Positions 12,693 through 23,900 of a stretch of DNA of 64,000 bases are shown piece by piece. The translations under genes were made by a program, and so were the position numbers. Source of the DNA: Glebionis coronaria. Taxonomy: Eukaryota; Streptophyta; Magnoliopsida; Asterales; Asteraceae. The stretch spans positions 24,315,580 to 24,379,579 of the forward strand of contig CM046881.1 of assembly GCA_025667525.1 (NCBI GenBank), read 5' to 3'. The notes under the pieces were generated by a model, which saw only the letters and a program-made list of their open reading frames with translations, was not told the DNA's origin and made no database searches. Numbering within the stretch: position 1 is the first letter of the stretch; every line of letters starts with the position of its first letter.

Positions 12693-14505
12693 TGAATTTT
12701 CTTATAGGATGATCCTTTGTCCACTTGCTGTCATGTTCACGAATCCGTGGATTGGAGTAAACTGTAGTAGGAGCTTCCTCTGAGGTGGACGACCCGGCTT
12801 GATTAGGGTCGGGAATTGGTACACCAAAGAATGGAAGTTCACTCATTTGAGTGAATTCCAAATCGTGATCATCATCATCCTCTTCATCATCAATAGGCAT
12901 GACATGGGTAGTTGAAACAGGTGTTGGTTAAGATTTACTTGTTGATGGTATATCTAGACCAATTATAGGTGCAGACGTATCTGATTGTGCAACGGTTGCT
13001 GGAGCGACAACTTCGGTTACCGAAGCTATTACCTCAGGTTCTGGAGCAACAATACTTGGAGGAGTAAAGAAATCATCAAAGAACGGTTGAAACAACGTAT
13101 CCCATTCAGTCCTCGAAGGTGGCGTAAATGATGATGAAGTAGGGTTGTTTGGGACAAGACCAGAACTAATGTTACTGGGTCCCATTTCATGAAGTGCGGG
13201 TTCAGAGCTGCTTTGCTCAGAAGCCATTGCTGTCAGCTCATCAAAATCAACATTCATAGTTTCGAGGATCTTACGAGACTTACGATTGTAGATTCGGTAT
13301 GCCTTCTTTACGGGTACGTAACCAATGAAAATACCAATATCAGCCTTTGGTTGAAGTTTTCCCAAATTGTCACCATCATTATTTGGATAGCAAAGAGAAC
13401 CAAATACATGAATGTATGATAAATCTGTTACTTTACCATTGAGGAGCTCATAAGGTATTTTACCATGGCGTTTACGAATTAGTGACCGGTTTTGGGTGTA
13501 CACTGCTGTAGATACTGCTTCTGCCCATAAAAACAATAGAGCTTTTGCGTAAATTAACATCGTTCGAGCAGCTTCTATAAGTGTGCGATTTCGCCTTTCA
13601 ACAACACCGTTTTGTTGTGGAGTGCGTGCAACGCATGTTTCATGAGATATGCCAACTTCTTCATAATAATCACGCAAGATTTGATTCACAAATTCGGTTC
13701 CATTATCAGTACGAATGCGTCGGACAATAGTGTTGAGACGCACTTGAATCATTTTGAGAAATCCGATGATGAATTTAGGTGCCTCAATTTTTGTTGTAAG
13801 AAATTTCACCCATGTAAACCGAGAGTAATCATCGACAATTACGAGGATGTACTTTTTGCCACTAAGACTTTCAACACGCATTGGCCCACAAAGATACATA
13901 TGCAACAGATAAACTTTCTCTTGGTTGGTGTCTTCCATCTTGGGTTTGTATGATTTCTTAGTGCTTTTCCCCATGGTACACGCGAAACACAAATGATCCT
14001 TGTGAAATGAAAGTTTTGGAAGACCACGAACAAGTTCGTTTTTCGCCAAATGATTAATAGCGTCAAAGTTAAGATGAGATAATCATCGATGCCATAACCA
14101 TGACTTAGTCTTCGATGCTTTGGAGAGAATACATACGGGAGAAGCGGACATCATGTCTTGTAGAGACAAAGTATACAAATTATTCCCTCGAGTACCTTTC
14201 AATAAATCAACCCCTTCCAAAATACGAATGAAGCAGGTATGCTCTCGAAAAGCAACTTCTAGGTTTGCATCACAAAATTGTCCCACAGAAAATAAGTTGT
14301 GACCGAGACCTTCCACATAATACACTCTTGAAATTATAATATTCCCAATATGATATTCACCATAACCCATTATCTTTGCAATATGATCATTTCCAAATCG
14401 AACCGTACCAAGAAACTTGCTGACGAAATTTCTGAGCTGAGAGCGATCTCCGGTCATATGCTTGGAGCAACCAGAGTCCAAATACCAGAGAATAATTTGG
14501 ACCAC
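12676..14505 (-). pseudogene. pol: copia protease, GAG-pre-integrase and integrase (broken)
   Basis: Begins with the aspartic protease signature LDSGCSKHMTG near 14490-14455, followed by the GAG-pre-integrase zinc-binding region (SWLWHR to FHKDHLCFACTMGK) and the integrase core: LVIVDDYSRFTWV (first Asp), IRTDNGTEF (second Asp), QQNGVVERRNRT (Glu). The catalytic triad is intact. In-frame stops lie at about 14085-14083 and 12930-12928. A low-complexity acidic tail (DDEEDDDDHD) links to RT, where a frameshift occurs. Protease sits in the same frame as integrase but is shifted relative to the upstream linker at about 14480. Confidence 0.87.
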
Positions 14506-14717
14506 CTGTTTTCAACAACAACAGTAGACAATGCATTGGAAACTATTGGTTCCGGAGTGTTAGCAGATACAGATAAAATATTATCAAAATTGCTAACATG
14601 TTTGTGACCCTTAGATTTCCTGCGTTTTCTAATGTGAGTTTTAGCACTAACAGGTTTTACTGTTCTAACTTTCTTAGGTTTTGGATTATTCGCGGGCACT
14701 ACAGTGGGAGTAGACCT

Positions 14718-14870
14718 GTTTAAAGGGAACTTAGTTCCTACAGTAGTGTCGGTGTTCCTAGTTAAAGGACACGCTTGTGTTTTGGTAGCCTTGGTACTCC
14801 TAGTTAAAGGGCACGCTTTCTTCGCTTTAGTGGGAGTGATCCTAGTTAAAGGGCACGCATTTCCTACTAT
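14718..14870 (-). repeat. 42-bp phased repeat encoding a 14-residue motif
   Basis: The core GTTAAAGG recurs at 14761, 14803 and 14845, with a variant at 14719, exactly 42 bp apart. On the minus strand it encodes repeated ACPLTRxT/FPLNRST units at the gag-pol linker (reading frame 14900-14454), preceded by WRPTGRTFT. It is the counterpart of the 42/30-bp repeat at 4112-4280. Confidence 0.75.
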
Positions 14871-15037
14871 AGTGAAAGTTCTACCAGTGGGGCGCCACAT
14901 CTAACCAACTTGGGTTAACACTTTCCCAGTCGGTTTCCATTCTAATCGATTTTTCCGGGCTTACATCTCATTCACATAGTCAATAAGGCAAGAATCATGA
15001 CGACTAGAAAACATACATTCATTGCAATTCCAACATT

Positions 15038-18000
15038 TCAAATTAGAATTCTAGGCTTAGAACGCTGCACAACCGCAGAGCCTTTAGGTTTAGCTACATG
15101 ATTCTTTTTATTCAAAACAGAAATGATATTCCTAGGATGGGCTTCTAGTTTATTCTTCACTTGACAACTAGATGAGGGCAAGATCCTATCATTCTTCTTG
15201 TTTCTTTTAAGTTTAGATCTTTGAGCGTTAGTAGTGGTGATTACTCCTGTAGAAGGCAACACGAGAATATTAGAAGCTTGTTTTGATTCCGCCTTATCTT
15301 TAGTGACCAAAGTTTGAGATGGTTTAGTCCTAGGTCCCTTATTAAAAGGTGTGACGGCTATAAGGTTACTTTTGATTACACTAGAGGACGATGCTGAGAC
15401 AGTGGCTGCGTTATCCACAACATTCTTACCTTTTAGAGTACTAAGTGTTTTCTTTAACTCAGCCAAGACCATATTTTTATCACAAATTTGTTCCCTCAAA
15501 TCAGATATTTCCACCGACTTTCGATTCAATTGTTCAATCAACGATTGATTCTGTGCAGTGGTATTAGCACATGCGGGCTTTACTGATTCGAAGAGTCGTG
15601 TATTTTTCTGTTTTAAGTTATCAACTTTGGACAAAATCTTGGAAACTCGATTATCTAGATCACGTTTAAAATTCTCAGCGGCCTCAAGTACGTTCACACA
15701 GTTAAGCTCCTTAGATTTCTCTATTTCTATCGGCAAAGATTTAGCAACTTTGTCACTTGGCTGACGCTGTTTTGATTGTAAATTCAATCGAAGATTCTTT
15801 TCAAAGTTTGCATCATCGATATTAACACCTTCGAATGACGTTTCGAAGATTTCTTGAATAAGTTGTTGCTTGCATTCAAGTGAAATACAATGTGTTTGAA
15901 TCTCATCAAAACGTTTTGAAAGCGAAGAATATGAATCTTGAAGCTTTAAAAATTCAACGTCAGATTCGTGACAAGTACTATCTACCACATTATCTACAGA
16001 TTCAACATTATGCACAATAGAATCATTATCAACACTTTTATTCACACAGACAGAAACTATATCATGAGACATCACTTGCTTCAGAAGCTGATCATTTTGG
16101 CGTGAAACCCGTTCTATTTCAAGTAAACTGTTTTCATAAGCATCATCCATTTTATTGAAAACACGTCTAACTTCTTCTATTTCCAAAAGCAAATCTTGAT
16201 CAAGATTACTAAGACAAGCTTTAACATTGTCTACAAACGGAACAATTTCATTTCGGAACGCAGCTCTAGTGTGCTCAAAGTTCCATTCACATTCCGTTAT
16301 CGCCGAAGCCGTCGTACGTTTCAAAATGACCTTGTCAAAATCGGCTAAGTGTTGGTGTAACGCATTTAAGTTAACAGACGCCTTACTTACCGGTGGAATT
16401 AACTTTGTTAAATCCGTTTTGACAAGTGTAGGAGACGTACTAGGAAGGTTTTCATTTGACAAACTTGGGGGCACAAGAACTATTAGTTCAGCTAATTCCT
16501 TTTGTAAGCGAATGCGGGTCTTTTTGGACAATTGATCCTTGTTTTACTGATCATAATTAATCGTATGGAATTTTGAAAGCATTTTAGAATGAGTTTCTTC
16601 CACAAGTGACTGTGTCTCCTCAGTACTAAGAACAGAAGGTGCTTCTTTTGATTTGCCAATTAGGGTCATATCATAAAGACACGGAATATATTCCTGAGCT
16701 TGTTTTGCATAACCGGGATTAGGTGGTAAATCTTGAAGACGTTTAAGTTCGAGTTCTTTAAATAATTTAGTTAAAAGATGAACCTTTTCTGTGGAAGCGT
16801 ATTGTTTTAAAATTTGTTGTTCTTTAAATTTAAGAAGCTTGGTAGCATTAATTTCCGATTCAAACTTTTTAGACTCGAGAGTTTCGAAATCCCTTTTAAG
16901 TTTCTGAAAATCATTGACAACCGACTCTTTTGCTTTTAATTCATTGGAAAGATTAGCTTTTAATGATTCTATTTCTTTCAAGTGTTCAATCTTTTCAAAA
17001 CGAAATTGGTCAAATTCAGAACATGTTATTTTCTCTGCTTGAGGGACCATTTCAAAAGTTTTGACTTTTTCTTTATGCAACGCAAGCTCAGCAGTTAGGG
17101 TAGAATTGGTATCTACGGATTGTCTGAGGGCCATATGCATTTGATCAATTATATGTTTAGGCACCATGACCAAATCATGTTGAGCATAAGATGCCATACC
17201 CTTCGTAGCATTTGGTTGAGGTATAATCAAATGTGTAGGATTGGGTACCACATCATTTGAGTTACTAGTCCCTGAATGCTGTTCGAGGTTGTCATTTTCA
17301 TGCCCAACTTGATGTTGGTTATCATCAATATTATTAGATGTGGTTGGTACCTCACTGACGACATCAGAACCGTAGTGAGAGAGATTAGCAACGAGATCAG
17401 CTTGGGCAGAGTGAATGTAATCACAATCCGAATCATATGCGTCAAGATCATCAGCTTTATAAGCTGCATTAGAAGTAGAAACGACTGCAATGCCTTCAGT
17501 ATCTGCTGCCCCTGGGTCTGCAAGAAATGCTAACTCTTTTGAATCCAAAATTTTTCCCTTAGACTGAGCATCAACCAAATACATCTTCTCACGAAACCAT
17601 GCTTCATCCCTTCTCCTTTTCGGCTGAGTGCATTGCCTAGCCATATGACATTGTCCTCGACAATTGTAGCAAGTCACAAACTTTTGAGGACCAATGGGAC
17701 TTCCATTTCCATTTGCTTGTGAATTCACAGCTTGAGCATTCACCGTCCTTGTAGGAGGTCCATATGAATTTTTCCTTCCCTGAATAGGTTGCACTGTTAC
17801 TTGACCATATTGAACAGTAGCTTGTTGTCGAGGATTTGAAGCGGTGCGAAGCTGATTGTTTGTTGGTGGAAATCCTCTAGTTGCAACAAGTTTTGACAAG
17901 TAGGCGGTGAGATGGTTTAGTACATCAGCCGGCGTATCATTTGGGGTAAAGACCGGTGCTTGGATTGGTGGGAGTTCATTAGAGTAGAAAGCTTGTGCTG

Positions 18001-18964
18001 GTTGTGCTTCTATTGGAAAATATCCTTGCTGAGGAGTATAGCCCATTGGAGAAGTGTTGGCTAGTGATGGTGATGTCTGATATGGTGGTTGCTGTGGAAA
18101 AGATTGTTGATGAACACTTTGTTGATATGCTTGCTGTGGCATCATTGGTGGTTGATAACATAGTTGTTGTGGTTGCTGATAGGTGTGTGGTGGTGGCTGC
18201 TGCGAGTATGATGGTTGTTGATAAGTATAAGCCATGTTTTTTTGAGAAGCATACATGGCAAGTGGATCATGAACTTGAGGTTTAGACAACCGAGCCTCAA
18301 TGACATGGCATTCGTGTTGTTGAAGAAAAGCTTGAAGTTGATCCACATTGGTGTTATGCAAGTCCTTAGCCAATTTAACATCCGTCACGTACTTTTTCCA
18401 TTCTGAAGGAAGAGTGTTCAAATACTTGGTGTGCAATTGAAACGTAGGAATTGCCATGCCATAGATATTTAGCTCATTCAACAATAGGGTAAATCTCAGA
18501 TAGTAGTCATTGAGAGTCTCCCCTGGCACATAGGCAAACTTATCAAAAGTATCATAAAGCTTACACTCTCGTTCTTGTTTAGTTAACGAGGTGCCTTGCA
18601 TTAGAACACGAATTTTATCCCATAACTCTTTGGCAACTTTATGTTTGCTGACGAGTTTGTAGACATCTGGAGGAAGGGCTTGGAGAATGATGTTTGTAGC
18701 ATACTTATCACATTTGTCTTGAATCTTCATATCTCCAGTCAATTCACCCGTTGTGCGAGGATGAGTGGTCGTACCTTCCATCACTGTACCATAATCTAAT
18801 GGTCCATTGAGCACCGATGCCCAAATGAGATGTCCATTCTCTTTGTTCAACATGTAAAGTTCCACTCGGGAAGTCCAATCCTCGTACATAGACTTCTCCA
18901 ACATAGGTGGACGATTATCCGTACCCGAGAGGATGGACTTATCCGTAAGAGATGTGTACTCCAT
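15038..18964 (-). pseudogene. gag: copia gag with CCHC knuckle and coiled-coil extension (one in-frame stop)
   Basis: ATG at 18964. The N-terminus (DNRPPMLEKSMYEDW) and UBN2 region are typical of copia gag. A long Q/P/Y tract follows (residues about 230-330), then the zinc knuckle CYNCRGQCHMARQC (about residue 435) and an extended region rich in E/K/L heptads to the end. An in-frame TAA at 16546-16544 divides the 806-residue N-terminal part from a 497-residue C-terminal part that continues in the same frame. The homologous plus-strand gag at 2-4348 is open at this point, so the stop is a mutation. Typical copia gag is far shorter; the extra roughly 700 residues are coiled coil of unknown role. 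Confidence 0.85.
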
Positions 18965-19145
18965 TTCAATAAGTGAAGATTTACAAACGTTGATCGATCA
19001 ATGAGAGAAAGTAAATGTGTTTGTTGTTATGTGTAGAAGCCGAGAAATAATGTTAAAATCCCCTAAATTATGTTCTCGATAAACCAAAAATTACAAGATG
19101 AAATTGCACACGATGCCTAAAAGGAATACTTGGAATACTTGTTGC

Positions 19146-19437
19146 CCAATCGCAATGCCTAAAAAGAATGCTGTCGCAATAATCCAATCGCAATAAATCC
19201 TATCTCGATGTTCCAATCGCAATAAGTTCTATCGCAATATCCAATCGCAATAATCCAATCGCAATACCATGTCGGAATATCATGTCGCAACACCCTGTCG
19301 CAATATGGATCGCAATAACAAGAACTCCAATCGCAATCCCAATCGCAATAACAGAAAAACACTCCAATCGGAATCCCAATCGCAATGTGGATCGCAATGT
19401 TTAAACCCCTAGATATTGCGATGTAGAGGCTATCGCA
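19146..19437 (-). repeat. Iterated ATTGCGA motif in the untranslated leader
   Basis: At least sixteen copies of TCGCAAT or a one-base variant (plus strand). Most are spaced 12-15 bp, with gaps of 21-25 bp where one unit appears missing. The block lies between the PBS and the gag start, in the packaged 5' leader. Two copies near 19414-19437 are partly in reverse orientation (ATTGCGA). Confidence 0.8.
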
Positions 19438-19698
19438 ATGGTACAAACAGTATGCTATTTTCCACTTTTCTCGGACAAAACACACCAAATTCGAGATTTT
19501 AAGCCAAAAATTAATCCAAACACCAAAATTTTTTGTGTTTTTAACCAAAGTAACAATACCAAATCACTACCACAGCTATGTAGTTGATTTGTATCAAGAA
19601 AAAACCATAAAAAAACACACAAAAAAAATTGGACGTGTGTTTATATTGATCAAAAGGCCACAAAAATCAAGAACACATAAACAATACAATCATCCCAT

Positions 19699-19712
19699 GG
19701 CTCTTGATACCA
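19699..19712 (-). other. Primer-binding site (initiator-Met tRNA type)
   Basis: Minus strand reads TGGTATCAAGAGCC two bases inside the 5' LTR, matching the usual TGGTATCAGAGCC with one extra A. Confidence 0.8.
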
Positions 19713-19714
19713 TT

Positions 19715-20034
19715 TGTTGGATATGTAAATATTGCTTATGTTTTAGAGAGAGAAAGAGATAGAGAGATGGTGATAACACACACACTTAGGGAGAGAAACA
19801 AATGTTTTCTATATGAAAAATAAATAACCACACACCCTCTCCATCTATGGAGAGGGTTTATATACCCAAGCCTTGTAATGGGATTGGATTTACATGTTTG
19901 GGCCGGCCTACACATCTTGTAGGCTAGGCTTGGGCTTGTTTGTTAAATAACAATGTCTAGACTACGAGCTACTACTTAGTATATTGTCGGAGTGACTGAA
20001 TCTTCCTAAATATGTAAAAAACGAATTTCCAACA
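19715..20034 (-). repeat. 5' LTR of minus-strand copia element
   Basis: 320 bp, TG...CA termini (plus strand TGTTGG to CCAACA). The right TSD AGTCA is at 20035-20039. It carries the same TATA-hairpin arrangement as its partner, at 19864-19835. Confidence 0.92.
19835..19864 (-). promoter_or_regulatory. TATA box with adjacent hairpin (5' LTR)
   Basis: TATATAAA (19864-19857) followed directly by an 8-bp stem (19856-19849 with 19842-19835) and a 6-nt loop. The loop differs by one base from the copy at 8039-8068 while the stem is unchanged. Confidence 0.65.
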
Positions 20035-20039
20035 AGTCA

Positions 20040-20941
20040 TTTATTAACGAATGCGCCTTATTTGGTAGGTTGCGGTCTTCGTATTTAACGGGCATCACTT
20101 ATCGTCGGCGTTCGTCATACTACTACAATTTTACCAAGGTGAGTCTATAGCCTCGCTTTTATACTATCTTGTAAAGATTTTTAAAACCCGCGAGGGGGAT
20201 AACATGCTTCTTTTAAAATAGAACACAGAGGACCCGATTGTATGCTAGATGAAGTTATTTTCATAAGTTTGCTTCTAGCCTTAAAAGACCCATTGAATCA
20301 TGAATTGTTAATCGAATGAACGCTAATACGATGGATAGATCTATCAGGGTGGCGCCCAGTCCGATCGCGACTAGCTATCGTGTGGTGTTGTGATGCACTA
20401 GTAATGAAACATCGGATGCAATTGTATAAGAGAAATATACGCACATGGCTAGGTGTGTTGGGCTGAAATAATATATGTTAACGTTCAATGTCATGAGACT
20501 TATGTAATAACAACGATGATTATGTCTGATCCACATGATTGTCAACCATTGAAGGTTTATTCAGAATACTTGTGTTCGTTTATTTAATTTAAACTCTATA
20601 GATTCACTCAGCATTTTTGTTGACTTTATATCATGTTTTATCTCAGGTCCATGAAGAAGGCACTCAATGGAAGGCGGTTTTGTGTAGCTTGCTTGTGAAA
20701 TGTTTTGGCCCACTTTTCCTAAACTATGTCCATTCTAAGAAACTTTTGTTGTTTGTTATGTTTTGTAAACTTAAAACTATTTGGGACCATGCGTGAACTA
20801 TTTTACTTTTAAATAATGAATGGATGTATGTTTTATTAAAACGACTCATTTTGAGGCGTTTGCTATGATATTGAGGTTGAACCATGATAGTAACACCCAA
20901 TGACTCTTCCGCTGCTATGACATGAAATTGGGGGTGTTACA
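20040..20941 (+). repeat. Chromovirus 3' LTR, right part
   Basis: Continues the LTR interrupted at 7926. It shares with the LTR at 58428-61923 the block around AACCCGCGAGGG, GATAACATG and the terminal GGGGGTGTTACA. Ends at 20941, where satellite sequence begins. Confidence 0.8.
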
Positions 20942-23900
20942 TGTTTTACCTAGTATAAAAGTTGGTCAGCTAGTATTTGAGGTAGTCGAGAATGCACTAG
21001 ACAAAGAGCATCTCGACAACACATTATATATAAAGGTCAAGATATGAGTGTGGTCTAACAACACGTTGTGTTATTTGACCAAGAAAACAATGATATTCTT
21101 TATCCTTGTGAAGCCTACACAAGTGAATAATATACAAAAAAAGGACAACTATTTTTTGACATTTCGTGTAGGAGGATCATGCTTCTGTATTATATGACTC
21201 TGAAATATTTGATTCCATATTTTATTCTATTAAAACTGAGACCCATCAAGAAATAGAGTGCCAAACATAATCGCTAACATATAAAAATAGATTTAGATTG
21301 AAATAATCTAACAACGTGGACTGCAACAAAATCGTCATAACATGTGATACATGACTCCGTTTCAAGACCACAACTAAGAAAATGGATCCTTGAAATAAGG
21401 ATTAATTTTATCTATGCAAACATTGGTCAAAAGCGACTAAACCTGATAAAAAACTGATGCAAATCGACCATAAACAGCCAGAACATTGCCGTAATCGGCT
21501 GAAATCATCCAAACATAAGAAAAAAATCTAAATTTATTTCTAGTCCATTTGGACCACATAGAAACCGGTCAAAATGTTTTTGCCCGGATTCTGGATGGAT
21601 GAAACACGTATATGTATTTTCTTTGTTTAGTTTTGGTCGTGTTTTACCTAGTATAAAAGTTGTTCAGCTAGTATTTGAGGTAGTTGAGAATGCACTAGAC
21701 AAAGAGCATCTCGACAACACATTATAATATAAAGGTCAAGATATGAGTGTGGTCTAACAACACGTTGTGTTATTTGACCAAGAAAACAATGATATTGTTT
21801 ATCCTTGTGAAGCCTACACAAGTGAATAATATACAAAAAAAAAGACAACTATTTTTTGACATTTCGTGTAGGAGGATCATGCTTCTGTATTATATGACTC
21901 TGAAATATTTGATTCCATATTTTGTTCTATTTAAACTGAGACCCATCAAGAAATAGAGTGCCAAACATAATCGCTAACATATAAAAACAGATTTAGATTG
22001 AAGTTATCTAACAACGTGGACTGCAACAAAATCGTCATAACATGTGATACATGACTCCGTTTCAAGACCACAACTAAGAAAATGGATCCTTGAAATAAGG
22101 ATTAATTTTATCTTGGCAAACATTGGTCAAAAGCGACTAAACCTGATAAAAAACTGATGCAAATCGACCATAAACCGCCAAAACATTGCCGTAACCGGCT
22201 GAAATCATCCAAACATAAGAAAAACATTTAAATATATTTATATTCCATATGGACCACATAGAAACCGGTCAAAATGTTTTTGCCCAGATTCTGGATGGAT
22301 GAAACACGTATATGTATTTTCTTTGTTTAGTTTTGGTCATGTTTTACCTAGTATAAAAGTTGGTCAGCTAGTATTTGAGGTAGTTGAGAATGCACTAGAC
22401 AAAGAGCATCTCGACAACACATTATAATATAAAGGTCAAGATATGAGTGTCGTCTAACAACACGTTGTGTTATTTGACCAAGAAAACAATGATATTGTTT
22501 ATCCTTGTGAAGCATACACAGGTGAATAATATACAAAAAAAGCACAAGTATTTTTTGACAGTTCATGTAGGAGGATCATGGTTCTGTATTATATGACTTT
22601 GAAATATTTAATTCCATATCTGATTCTATTCAAATTGAGACCCGTCAAGAAATAGAGTGCCAAACATAATCACTAACATATAAAACAGATTTAGATGGAA
22701 ATTATCTGACAACGTGGGCTGCAATAAAATCGTCATAAAATGTGATACATGACTCCGTTTCAAGAACACAACTAAGAAAATGGATCCTTGAAATAAGGAT
22801 TAATTTTATCTAGGCAAACATTGGTCAAAAGCGACTAAACCTGATAAAAAACTGATGCAAATCGACCATAAACAGCCAAAACATTGCCGTAACCGGCTGA
22901 AATCATCCAAACATAAGAAAAACATCTAAATATATTTATAGTCCATATGGACCACATAGAAACCGGTCAAAATGTTTTTGCCCGGATTCTGGATGGATGA
23001 AACACGTATATGTATTTTCTATGTTTAGTTTTGGTCGTGTTTTACCTAGTATAAAAGTTGGTCAGCTAGTATTTGAGGTAGTTGAGAATGCACTAGACAA
23101 AGAGCATCTCGACAACACATTATAATATAAAGGTCAAGATATGAGTGTCGTCTAACAACACGTTGTGTTATTTGACCAAGAAAACAATGATATTGTTTAT
23201 CCTTGTGAAGCATACACAGGTGAATAATATACAAAAAAAGCACAAGTATTTTTTAACAATTCATGTAGGAGGATCATGCTTCTGTATTATATGACTTTGA
23301 AATATTTAATTCCATATCTGATTCTATTTAAATTGAGACCCGTCAAGAAATAGAGTGCCAAACATAATCGCTAACATATAAAAACAGATTTAGATGGAAA
23401 TTATCTGACAACGTGGGCTGCAATAAAATCGTCATAACATGTGATACATGACTCCGTTTCAAGACCACAACTAAGAAAATGGATCCTTGAAATAAGGATT
23501 AATTTTATCTAGGCAAAGATTGGTCAAAAGTGACTAAACCTGATAAAAAAACTGATGCAAATCGACAATAAACAGCCAAAACATTGCCGTAACTGGCTGA
23601 AATCATCCAAACATAAGAAAAAACATATAAATTTATTTCTAGTCCATATGGACCACATAGAAACCGGTCAGAATGTTTTCGCCCGGATTCTAGATCGATG
23701 AAACACGTATATGTGTTTTCTTTGTTTAGTTTTGGTCGTGTTTTACCTAGTATAAAAGTTGGTCAGCTAGTATTTGAGGTAGTTGAGAATGCACTAGACA
23801 AAGAGAATCTCGACGACACATTATAATATAAAGGTCAAGATATGAGTGTGGTCTAACAATACGTTGTGTTATTTGACCAAGAAAACAATGATATTGTTTA

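Larger units (their letters stand above)
7927..20034 (-). mobile_element. Complete Ty1/copia element, minus strand
   Basis: 12.1-kb element with LTRs at 7927-8237 and 19715-20034, flanked by a 5-bp TSD AGTCA (7922-7926 and 20035-20039). It is inserted in the chromovirus LTR. Reading the minus strand: 5' LTR, PBS, about 730-nt repeat-rich leader, gag with CCHC knuckle, coiled-coil extension, protease, integrase, RT, RNase H, a 2.8-kb non-coding 3' region, PPT, 3' LTR. The domain order PR-IN-RT-RH defines copia. GGGGGAG tracts recur in the 3' region, a feature I associate with Sireviruses. Several stops and frameshifts break the coding region. Confidence 0.92.
4571..20941 (+). mobile_element. 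Ty3/gypsy chromovirus (Tekay-like), 3' part, split by a copia insertion
   Basis: Integrase with chromodomain-like C-terminus (4579-5982), PPT, and a 3' LTR beginning TGTGACAATCCGTC at 6019 and ending GGGGGTGTTACA at 20941. The LTR is interrupted by a copia element at 7927-20034. Both LTR termini match those of the 5' LTR at 58428-61923, so the two chromoviruses belong to one family. The 5' part of this element was displaced by the copia insertion at its left side and lies outside the window. Assignment to the Tekay/Del clade rests on the integrase C-terminus and the long LTR. Confidence 0.8.

Noticed and set aside
19699..19712. tRNA gene remnant at the PBS
   Set aside because: Only the 3'-end complement is present, as expected for a primer-binding site.
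21648..21848. 65-72-codon minus-strand ORF of each satellite unit as a gene
   Set aside because: No domain, no promoter, and low divergence between units can keep an ORF by chance; kept only as an observation.
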